The position numbers and the translations under genes are program-made. The notes under the pieces were generated by a model. The model was given only the letters and a program-made list of their open reading frames with translations. It was not told where the DNA came from and ran no database searches. A DNA stretch of 64,000 bases from the NCBI RefSeq assembly GCF_009859475.1, contig NZ_CP044549.1:5332001-5396000 (forward strand), read 5' to 3'. Shown here piece by piece: positions 53,275 to 64,000 of the stretch (position 1 is the first letter of the stretch; each line of letters starts with the position of its first letter). This stretch comes from Hydrogenophaga sp. BPS33. Lineage in GTDB: Bacteria > Pseudomonadota > Gammaproteobacteria > Burkholderiales > Burkholderiaceae_C.

Positions 53275-54366
53275 TCAGGTGTCCTTGGAAATCTTGATCG
53301 ACGGAAACTTGCTGGAAAAGTCCTTCGCCTTGGCCGCGATCGACAGGGCCACCTGGCGCGCCACGCTTTTGTACAACCCGGCGATCTCGCCGTCCGGATC
53401 GGCCACCACCGAAGGCCTCCCGCTGTCGGCCTGCACGCGGATGCTCAGGTTCAGCGGCAAGGCACCCAGGTAGTCCATGCCGAACTCGGCGGCCATGTGC
53501 TTGCCGCCGTCGGCGCCGAAGATGTGCTCCACATGGCCGCACTTCTCGCACACGTGCACCGCCATGTTCTCCACCACCCCCAGAATCGGCACCCCGACCT
53601 TCTCGAACATCTTGATGCCCTTGCGCGCGTCGAGCAGCGCGATGTCCTGCGGTGTCGTGACGATCACCGCGCCGGTCAGCGGCACGCGCTGCGACAGCGT
53701 GAGCTGGATGTCGCCCGTGCCGGGCGGCATGTCGACGATCAGGTAGTCCAGGTCTTTCCAGTTGGTTTGGCGCAGCAACTGTTCCAGCGCCTGCGTGGCC
53801 ATCGGGCCGCGCCAGATCATGGCTTCGTCGCGGTCGATCAGGAAGCCGATGGAGATCACCTGCACGCCGTGGTTCTCCAGCGGCTCCATGGTCTTGCCAT
53901 CGACACTTTCGGGCCGGCCTTCGATGCCCATCATCATGGGCTGGCTGGGGCCGTAGATGTCGGCGTCCAGAATGCCGACCTTCGCGCCCTCGGCCGAGAG
54001 CGCCAGCGCCAGGTTGACCGCGGTGGTGCTCTTGCCCACACCGCCCTTGCCCGAGGCCACGGCCACGATGTTCTTCACGTTAGGCAGCAGCTGCACGCCC
54101 CGCTGCACAGCGTGGGCGATGACCTTGGTGTGGAAGTCCACCGACACCGTCTGCACCCCCGGCACCGAACGGGCCGCGGCGGTGAGCGCCTCGCGCAGGG
54201 CCGCGTGCTGGCTGCGGGCGGGGTAGCCCATCTCCACCTCGAACGAGACATCCCCACCCACGACCTGCAACTGCTTGAGCGCCTTGGTCGACACGAAATC
54301 CTTGCCGGTGCCCGGGTCGGTCACGGCTTGCAGCGCGGTCAACAGCGCCTGGGAATCAACGGACAT
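53275..54366 (-). CDS. apbC: ApbC/Mrp, iron-sulfur cluster carrier ATPase
   Basis: ApbC binds and transfers [4Fe-4S] clusters in the cytoplasm. The 363-residue protein has an N-terminal MIP18-like domain (1-95), a deviant Walker A ASGKGGVGKST (about 105-114), VDMPPGTGDIQLT and the cluster-binding CEKC. The start is ATG (MSVDSQALLTALQ). It is divergent from metG with a 147-base gap. Confidence 0.95.
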   Translation of the reverse strand: MSVDSQALLTALQAVTDPGTGKDFVSTKALKQLQVVGGDVSFEVEMGYPARSQHAALREALTAAARSVPGVQTVSVDFHTKVIAHAVQRGVQLLPNVKNIVAVASGKGGVGKSTTAVNLALALSAEGAKVGILDADIYGPSQPMMMGIEGRPESVDGKTMEPLENHGVQVISIGFLIDRDEAMIWRGPMATQALEQLLRQTNWKDLDYLIVDMPPGTGDIQLTLSQRVPLTGAVIVTTPQDIALLDARKGIKMFEKVGVPILGVVENMAVHVCEKCGHVEHIFGADGGKHMAAEFGMDYLGALPLNLSIRVQADSGRPSVVADPDGEIAGLYKSVARQVALSIAAKAKDFSSKFPSIKISKDT

Positions 54367-54513
54367 GGAAAACGGTCTCCAGAAAACAGGCCAAGAAGTT
54401 GGGGGCAGGGGGCGCCAAGTCTACCGTCGTGCTCCTGCGCGGGTCATTCACACAGATGCCATGAGGGCATAGCCTCGTAAAATCGCGCGTTCCCCGACAG
54501 AAAGCCCCCTCCC

Positions 54514-56571
54514 ATGAGCCAGCCGCGACGCCTGTTCGTCACCACCGCCCTGCCCTATGCCAATGGCCATTTTCACATTGGCCACATCATGGAATACATC
54601 CAGGCCGACATCTGGGTTCGCTTCCAGCGCATGCAGGGCCACGAGGTGAACTTCGTCTGCGCCGACGACGCGCACGGCGCGCCCATCATGATCGCCGCCG
54701 ACAAGGCCGGCAAGACGCCGCAGCAGTTCGTGGCCGACATCGCCGCCGGCCGCAAACCCTACCTGGACGGCTTTCACATCGGCTTTGACAACTGGCACAG
54801 CACCGATGGCCCGGAAAACCACGTGCTCGCGCAGCAGATCTACCGTGATCTCAAGGCCAACGGCCTGATCGAAACGCGCACCATCGAACAGTTCTTCGAC
54901 CCCGAGAAGAACATGTTCCTGCCCGACCGTTTCATCAAGGGCGAATGCCCCAACTGCCACGCCAAGGACCAGTACGGCGACAACTGCGAGGTCTGCAGCA
55001 AGGTCTACAGCCCGACCGACCTGATCAACCCCTACTCCGCACTCTCGGGTGCCAAGCCGGTGCTCAAGCAATCGGAGCATTTCTTCTTCAAGCTCTCCGA
55101 CCCGCGCTGCCTGGCCTTTCTGGACCAATGGACGCAAAGCGGCGCGGTGCAGCCCGAGGTGCTCAACAAGATCAGCGAGTGGATCGAGCCCGACGAGCAC
55201 GGCAAGACCAAGATGGGCGACTGGGACATCAGCCGCGACGCGCCCTACTTCGGCATCGAGATTCCCGATGCCCCGGGCAAGTATTTCTATGTGTGGCTGG
55301 ATGCGCCCGTGGGCTATCTCGCGTCGCTGAAGAATCTGTTCGACAAGACCGGCCGCGATTTCGACGCCTTCATGGCCGACCCAGCCACCGAGCAGTTCCA
55401 CTTCATCGGCAAGGACATCATCACCTTCCACACGCTGTTCTGGCCGGCGATGCTCAAGTTCAGCGGGCGCAAGGTGCCCAACGCGGTCTTCGTGCACGGC
55501 TTCCTCACCGTGAACAACGGCGAGAAGATGAGCAAGAGCCGCGGCACCGGCCTCGACCCGCTGAAGTACCTGCAACTCGGCATGAACCCCGAGTGGCTGC
55601 GCTACTACCTGGCGGCCAAGCTGTCGGCGCGCAACGAAGACATCGACTTCAACCCCGAAGATTTCCTGCTGCGGGTCAACAGCGACCTGATCGGCAAGTA
55701 CATCAACATCGCCTCGCGCGCGGCCGGCTTCATCGCCAAGCGTTTCGATGGCCAGCTGGGCGAAGTGTCCGCCGACGGCGATGCCTTGCTCGACCACCTG
55801 CAGAGCGCTTCGGCTTCCATCGCCGAGTTGTACGCCGAGCGCGAATACGGCAAGGCCCTGCGCGAGATCATGCTGCTGGCCGACCGCGTGAACGCCTACG
55901 TAGACCAGAACAAGCCCTGGGAGCTGGCGAAGAAAGAAGGCATGGATGGCCGGCTGCACGACGTGTGCACCACCTGCATCGAAGCCTTCCGCCTGCTCAC
56001 GCTCTACCTCAAGCCCGTGCTGCCCGCGCTGGCCGTTCAGGTGGAAGCCTTCCTTCAAAGCGGCCCGCTGCACTTCGCCGACACGGCGCGCCTCCTTGGC
56101 AAGGGCCACGCCATCAACGTCTACCAGCACCTGATGCAGCGCGTGGATGTGAAGCAGCTCGACGCCCTGTTCGAGCCGCCGCCTGCCCCGGTAGAGGAAG
56201 CCCCCCTTCCCGGCGGTGAAGCCATCGCCGACACCATCACCATCGACGACTTCGCCAAGATCGACCTGCGCATCGCGCAGATCGTCAACTGCGAAGCGGT
56301 GGAAGGCTCCACCAAGCTGCTGCGCCTCACGCTAGACGTGGGCGAAGGCCGCACGCGCAACGTGTTCAGCGGCATCGCCAGCGCCTACAAGCCCGAAGAC
56401 CTGGTGGGCAAGCTCACCGTGGTGGTGGCCAACCTGGCGCCACGCAAGATGAAGTTCGGTGTGAGCGAAGGCATGGTGCTGGCCGCGAGCCACGCCGACG
56501 AGAAGGCGCAACCCGGCATCCACGTGCTCACCCCCTGGCCGGGCGCCACGCCGGGCATGCGGGTGCATTGA
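54514..56571 (+). CDS. metG: MetG, methionyl-tRNA synthetase
   Basis: MetG charges tRNA-Met. The 685-residue enzyme has HIGH at 21-24, the zinc knuckle Cys 145, 148, 158 and 161, KMSKS in [11 protein letters not shown] and a C-terminal tRNA-binding OB domain ([33 protein letters not shown]). The length fits the dimeric form. A TAAAAT hexamer about 35 bases upstream of the ATG may be the -10 box. Confidence 0.98.
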   Translation: MSQPRRLFVTTALPYANGHFHIGHIMEYIQADIWVRFQRMQGHEVNFVCADDAHGAPIMIAADKAGKTPQQFVADIAAGRKPYLDGFHIGFDNWHSTDGPENHVLAQQIYRDLKANGLIETRTIEQFFDPEKNMFLPDRFIKGECPNCHAKDQYGDNCEVCSKVYSPTDLINPYSALSGAKPVLKQSEHFFFKLSDPRCLAFLDQWTQSGAVQPEVLNKISEWIEPDEHGKTKMGDWDISRDAPYFGIEIPDAPGKYFYVWLDAPVGYLASLKNLFDKTGRDFDAFMADPATEQFHFIGKDIITFHTLFWPAMLKFSGRKVPNAVFVHGFLTVNNGEKMSKSRGTGLDPLKYLQLGMNPEWLRYYLAAKLSARNEDIDFNPEDFLLRVNSDLIGKYINIASRAAGFIAKRFDGQLGEVSADGDALLDHLQSASASIAELYAEREYGKALREIMLLADRVNAYVDQNKPWELAKKEGMDGRLHDVCTTCIEAFRLLTLYLKPVLPALAVQVEAFLQSGPLHFADTARLLGKGHAINVYQHLMQRVDVKQLDALFEPPPAPVEEAPLPGGEAIADTITIDDFAKIDLRIAQIVNCEAVEGSTKLLRLTLDVGEGRTRNVFSGIASAYKPEDLVGKLTVVVANLAPRKMKFGVSEGMVLAASHADEKAQPGIHVLTPWPGATPGMRVH

Positions 56572-56581
56572 TCGACAGGCC

Positions 56582-57322
56582 GTGTTCAAACCGATCCGAG
56601 GCTTCACCAGTCTGCAGCGCACGCCGCAGACCGACCTGAAACTCGGCTCGGTACTCGCCTTCGTGGCGGGCGCCGCCAATGCCGGCGGACTCTTGGCCGT
56701 GGGCCAGTACACCTCGCACATGACGGGGATCGTCTCCTCCGTCGCCGACCACCTGGTCCTGGGCGAACTCAGCTTGGCGCTGGCGGGACTCGGCTCGGTA
56801 CTCGCCTTTCTGCTCGGCGCCATGACCACGGCCTGGCTGGTGAACTGGGGCATGCGCCGCGACCTGCGCAGCGCCTATGGCCTGCCGCTGGTGCTGGAAG
56901 CCGCCGCGTTGCTGGTCTTCGGCCTCTTCGGCTCCGCCATGGGCTTCATGACACCCGTCTTCCTGCCGCTCACCGTCATCCTGCTGTGCTTCATCATGGG
57001 CCTGCAGAACGCCGTCATCACCAAGATCTCGAACGCCCGGATCCGCACCACGCACGTCACTGGGCTGGTGACCGACCTCGGCATCGAGCTGGGCAAACTG
57101 CTCTATGTGAACCGGCACACCCACGCCCGGCAGGTGCGGGCCGACCGCGACCGACTGCGTGTGCACGCACAGCTGGTGGCCTGCTTCTTCCTGGGGGGTG
57201 TGGTCGGCGCGCTCGGCTTCAAGCATCTGGGCTTCATCAGCACCGTGCCCCTGGCGCTGCTGCTCCTGCTCCTGGTGATGCGCCCGGCGCTGGACGACTG
57301 GCAACGGCTGCGCGAGGCGTGA
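56582..57322 (+). CDS. DUF1275 (YoaK-like) membrane protein
   Basis: This 246-residue membrane protein has about six helices and the DUF1275 features GAANAGGLLAVGQYTSHMTG and LCFIMGLQNAVITKISNARIRTTHVTGLVTDLGI. Function is unknown. The GTG start lies 10 bases after metG, so the two may be co-transcribed. It converges on the lipoprotein gene. Confidence 0.87.
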   Translation: MFKPIRGFTSLQRTPQTDLKLGSVLAFVAGAANAGGLLAVGQYTSHMTGIVSSVADHLVLGELSLALAGLGSVLAFLLGAMTTAWLVNWGMRRDLRSAYGLPLVLEAAALLVFGLFGSAMGFMTPVFLPLTVILLCFIMGLQNAVITKISNARIRTTHVTGLVTDLGIELGKLLYVNRHTHARQVRADRDRLRVHAQLVACFFLGGVVGALGFKHLGFISTVPLALLLLLLVMRPALDDWQRLREA

Positions 57323-57338
57323 AGCCTGCGCGGCGCTT

Positions 57339-57860
57339 TCAATTCCGGTCCAGCTCCGGATCGCGCGTCGACATCGTCGACACGACTTTCAGATCCGGAT
57401 CGAACACGACGGTGAAGATCTTCGACGTCTCCCTGGACGCACCTTCGAGATAGCGCCAGTCGTAATGCGTCTCGCGCTTGAGCGCGTAGGTGGTGATTTT
57501 CATGGGCTTGCCCAGCATGCGGCGCACCTGCTCCATCGGCATGCCGGGCGTCACCTGCGCAAAGGTGCGCGGGTTGAGCACCTGGCGCAGCGCGGCCATC
57601 TTGCCGTCGGGCCCGATGGTGATCATGTAGTTCACGCTGCCCTCGGGCTGGCGGTTGTACTCGTAGATCTGCGCGCCGTCCTCGCCTTCCCAGATGTTCT
57701 CCGGCTTGCCAAAGCGCTCGCGCACATCGGCCTCGGTGGACACGCCCTCTTCCAGCTCGCTGATGTTCACCGGGTCGCAGGCCGCCAGCAGACTGCCCAG
57801 ACCGATCAAGGCCAACACGCTGCGTGCGCCGCGGCACAGTTTGCCCATCGTGGATTGCAT
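57339..57860 (-). CDS. SmpA/OmlA (BamE-like) outer-membrane lipoprotein
   Basis: This 173-residue protein has a lipoprotein signal peptide ending LLAAC, so Cys 28 would be acylated and sorted to the outer membrane. The rest has two SmpA/OmlA-style repeats: LEEGVSTEADVRERFGKPENIW and VTPGMPMEQVRRMLGKPMKI. BamE-family proteins assist outer-membrane protein assembly, but this one may be a separate paralogue. An in-frame start is at MQSTMGKLC or four codons on. Confidence 0.82.
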   Translation of the reverse strand: MQSTMGKLCRGARSVLALIGLGSLLAACDPVNISELEEGVSTEADVRERFGKPENIWEGEDGAQIYEYNRQPEGSVNYMITIGPDGKMAALRQVLNPRTFAQVTPGMPMEQVRRMLGKPMKITTYALKRETHYDWRYLEGASRETSKIFTVVFDPDLKVVSTMSTRDPELDRN

Positions 57861-57956
57861 CTTGCTTGTCCTATGTCAAAAGACCAGTCTACTGCCGCGC
57901 CGAACATCGCAAACGCCATCCGCCTCGCGACCCGTACCCAAAGGTAACATCGATCC

Positions 57957-59609
57957 ATGCGCCAAGGTCTTCCGCCCCTTGCCCCATTTCGCCCGCGCCT
58001 GTTGCAGGCTCTGCGCGGCTACGACCGCGACAAGCTGGCGCGCGACGTCGGCGCGGGGGCCACGGTAGGCATCGTGGCGCTGCCGCTGGCCATGGCCTTC
58101 GCGATCGCCAGCGGCCTCAAGCCCGAAGCGGGCCTGTGGACCGCGATCATCGCCGGCTTCCTGATTTCGGCCCTGGGTGGCACCTCGATGCAGATCGGCG
58201 GGCCGGCCGGCGCCTTCATCGTGATCGTCTACGGCATCGTCGAGCGCTATGGCGTGGCCAACCTGCTGATCGCCACCGCCAGCGCGGGCGTGCTGCTGTT
58301 TCTGATGGGCCTGCTGCGCCTGGGCACCCTGGTGCGCTATGTGCCGGTGAGCGTGGTGATCGGCTTCACCAACGGCATCGCGGTGCTCATCGCCCTGTCG
58401 CAGGTGCGCGACTTGCTGGGCCTGGAGATCGCCCACATGCCGGCCAGTTTCTTCGGCCAGATGAACGCGCTGGCGCGCCACATCGAGAGCTTCAACCCGT
58501 TCGCCTTCGCGCTCGGCGGCCTGTGCGTGCTGGGCCTGGTGGTGTGGCCGCGCCTGTGGGCAACGGACTCTCGCTTTCGCCGCCAACTCGCCGCCATCGA
58601 ATCGCTGGACAAGGTCAGCGCCCTCAAGGCCACGTCACGCCTGCCAGGGCCGGTGGTGGCGCTGGTCACGCTCACCTTGCTGGCCTGGGCTCTGGCGCTG
58701 CCGGTGGAGACCATCGGCACGCGGTTCGGCGGCATTCCTCGAGGCGCGCCGACGTTCGCGCTGCCAGATTTCTCCTGGGAAACGGTGCGCCTGCTGGTCA
58801 CCCCCACGCTCACCATCGCGATGCTGGGCGCCATCGAGTCGCTGCTGTGCGCGCGCGTGGCCGACCAGCTGAGCGATGCGCCCAAGCACGACCCCAACCA
58901 GGAACTCATGGCGCAAGGCATCGCCAACACGGTGGTGCCCTTCTTCGGCGGCATGCCCGCCACCGGCACGATCGCGCGCACGGTGACCAACATCCGCTCC
59001 GGCGCGGTCTCTCCCGTGGCGGGCATCGTGCACGCGGGCACCCTGGCGCTGGTGGTCCTGCTGGCCGCACCGCTGGCCTTCCACATTCCGCTGGCGGTGC
59101 TGGCTGGCGTGCTGCTGTTCGTGGCCTGGAACATGGGCGAATGGCGCGAGTTCGCGCGCCTCAAGCAGTTCAGCAACCACTACCGGCTGATGCTGCTGTC
59201 CACCTTCTTCGTCACCATCGTGTTCGACCTGACGGTGGCGGTCGAACTCGGTTTGGTGCTCGCGGTGGTGCTGTTCGTGCGCCGGCAAAGCGAGATCTTC
59301 CGCGCCGAGGCGGTGGCCCGCACCGAGCAGCAGGCCACCTACAGGCTCGTGGGCTCGCTGTTCTTCGGCGCGGTGGCCAAGATCGATCCGATCGTGGCCG
59401 AGGTGGAGCGCTCGCCCACGCCGGTCAACGTGATGCTGGACGCCAGCCAGTTGATCTCCCTGGACACCACCGGCCTGGACGCGCTGGAGCAACTGCACAA
59501 GGCCGTGCACAAGCGCGGTGGGCACTTGGGCATGGTGGGGCTGCACCCGCAGCCGCGCTCGCTGATCGAGCGCTCGGGGTTCGCCACGCGGCTGAGCACC
59601 TGCCAGTGA
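57957..59609 (+). CDS. SulP-family anion transporter with STAS domain
   Basis: This 550-residue transporter has 10-14 hydrophobic helices beginning after LARDVGAGATVGIVALPLAMAFAIASG, the SulP signature. Residues from about 445 form a cytoplasmic STAS domain (VNVMLDASQLISLDTTGLDALEQL). Relatives move sulfate, bicarbonate or dicarboxylates; the substrate is not predictable. The gene stands alone, divergent from the lipoprotein gene. Confidence 0.92.
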   Translation: MRQGLPPLAPFRPRLLQALRGYDRDKLARDVGAGATVGIVALPLAMAFAIASGLKPEAGLWTAIIAGFLISALGGTSMQIGGPAGAFIVIVYGIVERYGVANLLIATASAGVLLFLMGLLRLGTLVRYVPVSVVIGFTNGIAVLIALSQVRDLLGLEIAHMPASFFGQMNALARHIESFNPFAFALGGLCVLGLVVWPRLWATDSRFRRQLAAIESLDKVSALKATSRLPGPVVALVTLTLLAWALALPVETIGTRFGGIPRGAPTFALPDFSWETVRLLVTPTLTIAMLGAIESLLCARVADQLSDAPKHDPNQELMAQGIANTVVPFFGGMPATGTIARTVTNIRSGAVSPVAGIVHAGTLALVVLLAAPLAFHIPLAVLAGVLLFVAWNMGEWREFARLKQFSNHYRLMLLSTFFVTIVFDLTVAVELGLVLAVVLFVRRQSEIFRAEAVARTEQQATYRLVGSLFFGAVAKIDPIVAEVERSPTPVNVMLDASQLISLDTTGLDALEQLHKAVHKRGGHLGMVGLHPQPRSLIERSGFATRLSTCQ

Positions 59610-59660
59610 ACCTGGCTGGCGCAGGCGATGCCAACGGCAACGCGCTGCGAAAGCCGCCGC

Positions 59661-62181
<2,521 letters not shown>

Positions 62182-62206
62182 TCACCGCCGACGACCGCGT
62201 CCCTAC

Positions 62207-63055
62207 ATGAGCGATCCGCACACGCTCAACGAGGCCCCGCAGGGCCTGGACGAAGTCCTGCCCTCGGTCGTGGACCATGTCGCGCTGGCGCGGCTCTATG
62301 GCGAACCGCTGTTTGCCATGCCGCGCGACCTGTACATCCCGCCCGACGCGCTGCAGATCTTTCTCGAAGCGTTCGAAGGTCCGCTGGATCTGCTGCTGTA
62401 CCTGATCCGCAAGCAGAACTTCAACATCCTCGACATTCCCATGGCCGGGGTGACGCGCCAGTACCTGAGCTACGTCGACGAAATCCGCGCCAGCAACCTG
62501 GAGCTGGCCGCCGAGTACCTGCTGATGGCGGCGATGCTGATCGAGATCAAGTCGCGCATGCTGCTGCCGCCCAAGAAGACGGCCGAGGGCGAGGAAGCCG
62601 AAGACCCGCGCGCCGAACTCGTGCGCCGCTTGCTCGAGTACGAGCAGATGAAGCTGGCCGCGCAGCGGCTCACAGAGGTGCCGCAGTACGGGCGCGATTT
62701 CCTGCGCGCGCAGGTCTATGTGGAACAGGCCCTGGCACCGCGCTTCCCCGATGTGAGCGCGCTCGACCTGCAAAGCGCCTGGCGCGACATCCTCAAGCGC
62801 GCCAAGCTGGTGCAGCACCACAAGATCAGCCGCGAAGAACTCTCGGTGCGCGAACACATGAGCATCGTGCTGCGCCAGTTGCAGGGCCGCAAGTTCGTCG
62901 AGTTCGGCGAGCTGTTCGACGTCAGCCGAGGCTCGCCAGTGCTCGTGGTCACCTTCATCGCCATGCTCGAACTGGCCAAGGAAACGCTGATCGAGCTCAC
63001 ACAGGCCGAGGCGTTCGCCCCCATCTACGTGCGGCTGGCCTACACACCGGCCTGA
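62207..63055 (+). CDS. scpA: ScpA, segregation and condensation protein A (kleisin)
   Basis: ScpA bridges the SMC heads and recruits ScpB in the condensin complex. The 282-residue protein has an N-terminal kleisin region (LEAFEGPLDLLLYLIRKQNFNILDIPMAGVTRQYL) and IEIKSRMLLP, plus a C-terminal winged-helix (SIVLRQLQGRKFVEFGELFD). The family start motif lies about 50 residues from the N-terminus, which is normal in betaproteobacteria. scpB is not in the window. Confidence 0.94.
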   Translation: MSDPHTLNEAPQGLDEVLPSVVDHVALARLYGEPLFAMPRDLYIPPDALQIFLEAFEGPLDLLLYLIRKQNFNILDIPMAGVTRQYLSYVDEIRASNLELAAEYLLMAAMLIEIKSRMLLPPKKTAEGEEAEDPRAELVRRLLEYEQMKLAAQRLTEVPQYGRDFLRAQVYVEQALAPRFPDVSALDLQSAWRDILKRAKLVQHHKISREELSVREHMSIVLRQLQGRKFVEFGELFDVSRGSPVLVVTFIAMLELAKETLIELTQAEAFAPIYVRLAYTPA

Positions 63056-63113
63056 CCCCAACCCTGCGCACCCGACCGCCGCGAGAGCGGCATCCCTGCC
63101 ACCCCGAGACACC

Positions 63114-64000
63114 ATGACCGACCTGCACCGCTTCGACGTCCTCATCATCGGCAGCGGCCTGGCCGGCCTCACCACCGCGCTGCACCTGGCCAAGAGCCAC
63201 CGCGTGGCCGTGGTCACCAAACGCGCCTTGAGCGACGGTTCGAGCAATTGGGCCCAGGGCGGCATCGCGGCCGTGCTGGCCGAAGGCGACACTGTGGACT
63301 CGCACGTCGAGGACACCCTGGTGGCCGGCGCAGGCCTGTGCGACCTCGAAGCCACGCAATTCACCGTGGAAAACGCGCCCGCTGCCATCGCCTGGCTGCA
63401 GGAGCTGGGCGTGCCGTTCTCGCTGGAAGACGGGGAGCTGCACCTCACGCGCGAAGGCGGTCACAGCCACCGCCGCATCGTGCACGCGGCCGACGCCACG
63501 GGCGCGGCGGTGCAGGCCACGCTGATGGAGCGCGTGCGCGCCACGCCGGAGATCCAACTGTTCGAGCACCACATGCTGGTCGACCTGATCACCGATCGGC
63601 AACTTCCCGCAGATGCCCAGGCGCGGCGCTGCCTCGGCGCCTACGTGCTCGACACGGTGCGCGACGAAGTGGTCACCTTCAGCGCCACACACACCGTGCT
63701 GGCCACGGGCGGCGCGGGCAAGGTCTACCTGTACACCACCAACCCCGACACCGCCACCGGCGACGGCATCGCCGCGGCCTGGCGCGCGGGTTGCCAGGTG
63801 GGCAACATGGAATTCATCCAGTTCCACCCGACCTGCCTGTTCCACCCCCATGCCAAGAGTTTTCTGATTTCCGAGGCGGTGCGCGGCGAGGGCGGCCTTC
63901 TCAAGCTGCCGCCGCACCTGGGCAGCCACCGCTTCATGCCCGACCACGACCCGCGCGCCGAACTCGCGCCGCGCGACGTGGTGGCGCGCGCGATCGATTT
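63114..64000 (+). CDS. nadB: NadB, L-aspartate oxidase, cut by the window edge
   Basis: NadB oxidises aspartate to iminoaspartate, the first step of quinolinate and NAD synthesis. About 295 residues are present. The FAD-binding GSGLAGL motif is at 14-20, then SSNWAQGGIAAVL, a long helical cap region, LATGGAGKVY and NMEFIQFHPTCLF. The gap to scpA is 58 bases. Confidence 0.93.
   Translation, partial: MTDLHRFDVLIIGSGLAGLTTALHLAKSHRVAVVTKRALSDGSSNWAQGGIAAVLAEGDTVDSHVEDTLVAGAGLCDLEATQFTVENAPAAIAWLQELGVPFSLEDGELHLTREGGHSHRRIVHAADATGAAVQATLMERVRATPEIQLFEHHMLVDLITDRQLPADAQARRCLGAYVLDTVRDEVVTFSATHTVLATGGAGKVYLYTTNPDTATGDGIAAAWRAGCQVGNMEFIQFHPTCLFHPHAKSFLISEAVRGEGGLLKLPPHLGSHRFMPDHDPRAELAPRDVVARAID

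Overview
The window is GC-rich, gene-dense chromosomal DNA of a betaproteobacterium. The gene order mraZ-rsmH-ftsL-ftsI-murE next to hslVU, dksA, a COG0523 GTPase, xerC, DUF484 and dapF, together with DUF3460, DUF3025 and many Bug-type solute-binding proteins, points to Burkholderiales, family Comamonadaceae, probably Hydrogenophaga or a close relative. This assignment is inferred from recalled gene order and protein style, not from a search. I see no prophage, insertion sequence, CRISPR array or tRNA. rnpB is the only RNA gene found.

Layout. 1-15 kb is conserved housekeeping DNA, nearly all on the minus strand: the start of the division/cell-wall cluster (murE runs off the left edge), hslV-hslU, a STAS-domain protein, an unusual DksA, a COG0523 metallochaperone GTPase, a DsrE protein, xerC, DUF484 and dapF. 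Two different palindromic elements flank DUF484. 15-17.2 kb carries a Nudix plus metallo-beta-lactamase fusion and a small iron-permease-family protein. 17.3-22.4 kb is a four-gene CoA-thioester operon (CitE-like lyase, CoA-transferase, acyl-CoA dehydrogenase, hydratase) facing a LysR gene. It resembles itaconate-degradation loci. rnpB follows at 22.4-22.7 kb. 22.8-27.5 kb holds a LysR gene facing a Bug binding protein, an RraA/HMG-aldolase-like protein and a divergent aconitase-family large/small pair; this looks like an uncharacterised hydroxy-acid pathway. 27.5-32.2 kb has a MATE exporter, DUF2239, a large FAD oxidoreductase and a glycine-zipper protein.

32.4-43.6 kb is the largest accessory block. 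A nine-gene minus-strand operon (Bug protein, Cys-less thiolase-like protein, DUF35 protein, CoA-transferase, MaoC hydratase, CitE-like lyase, second CoA-transferase, SDR, enoyl-CoA hydratase) has several ATGA-type stop/start overlaps. It is flanked by a GST-family protein, an IclR regulator and another MaoC protein. Together they look like import, CoA activation, hydration/oxidation and carbon-carbon cleavage of an unknown carboxylic acid.

43.6-54.4 kb has htpX, a PuuA-type glutamine-synthetase-like ligase translationally coupled to DUF3025 and pyrC, a glutamate/aspartate ABC importer with a second binding protein, a HypT-like LysR regulator and apbC. 54.5-64 kb has metG, DUF1275, a SmpA/OmlA lipoprotein, a SulP transporter, formaldehyde-detoxifying frmA facing a GlxA-type regulator, DUF3460, scpA and the start of nadB, which runs off the right edge.

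The best candidates for undescribed biology are the RraA/LeuCD-like cluster, the Cys-less thiolase plus DUF35 pair in the IclR-linked operon, the DksA with a missing zinc finger and a histone-H1-like arm, and the palindromes beside dapF and xerC.
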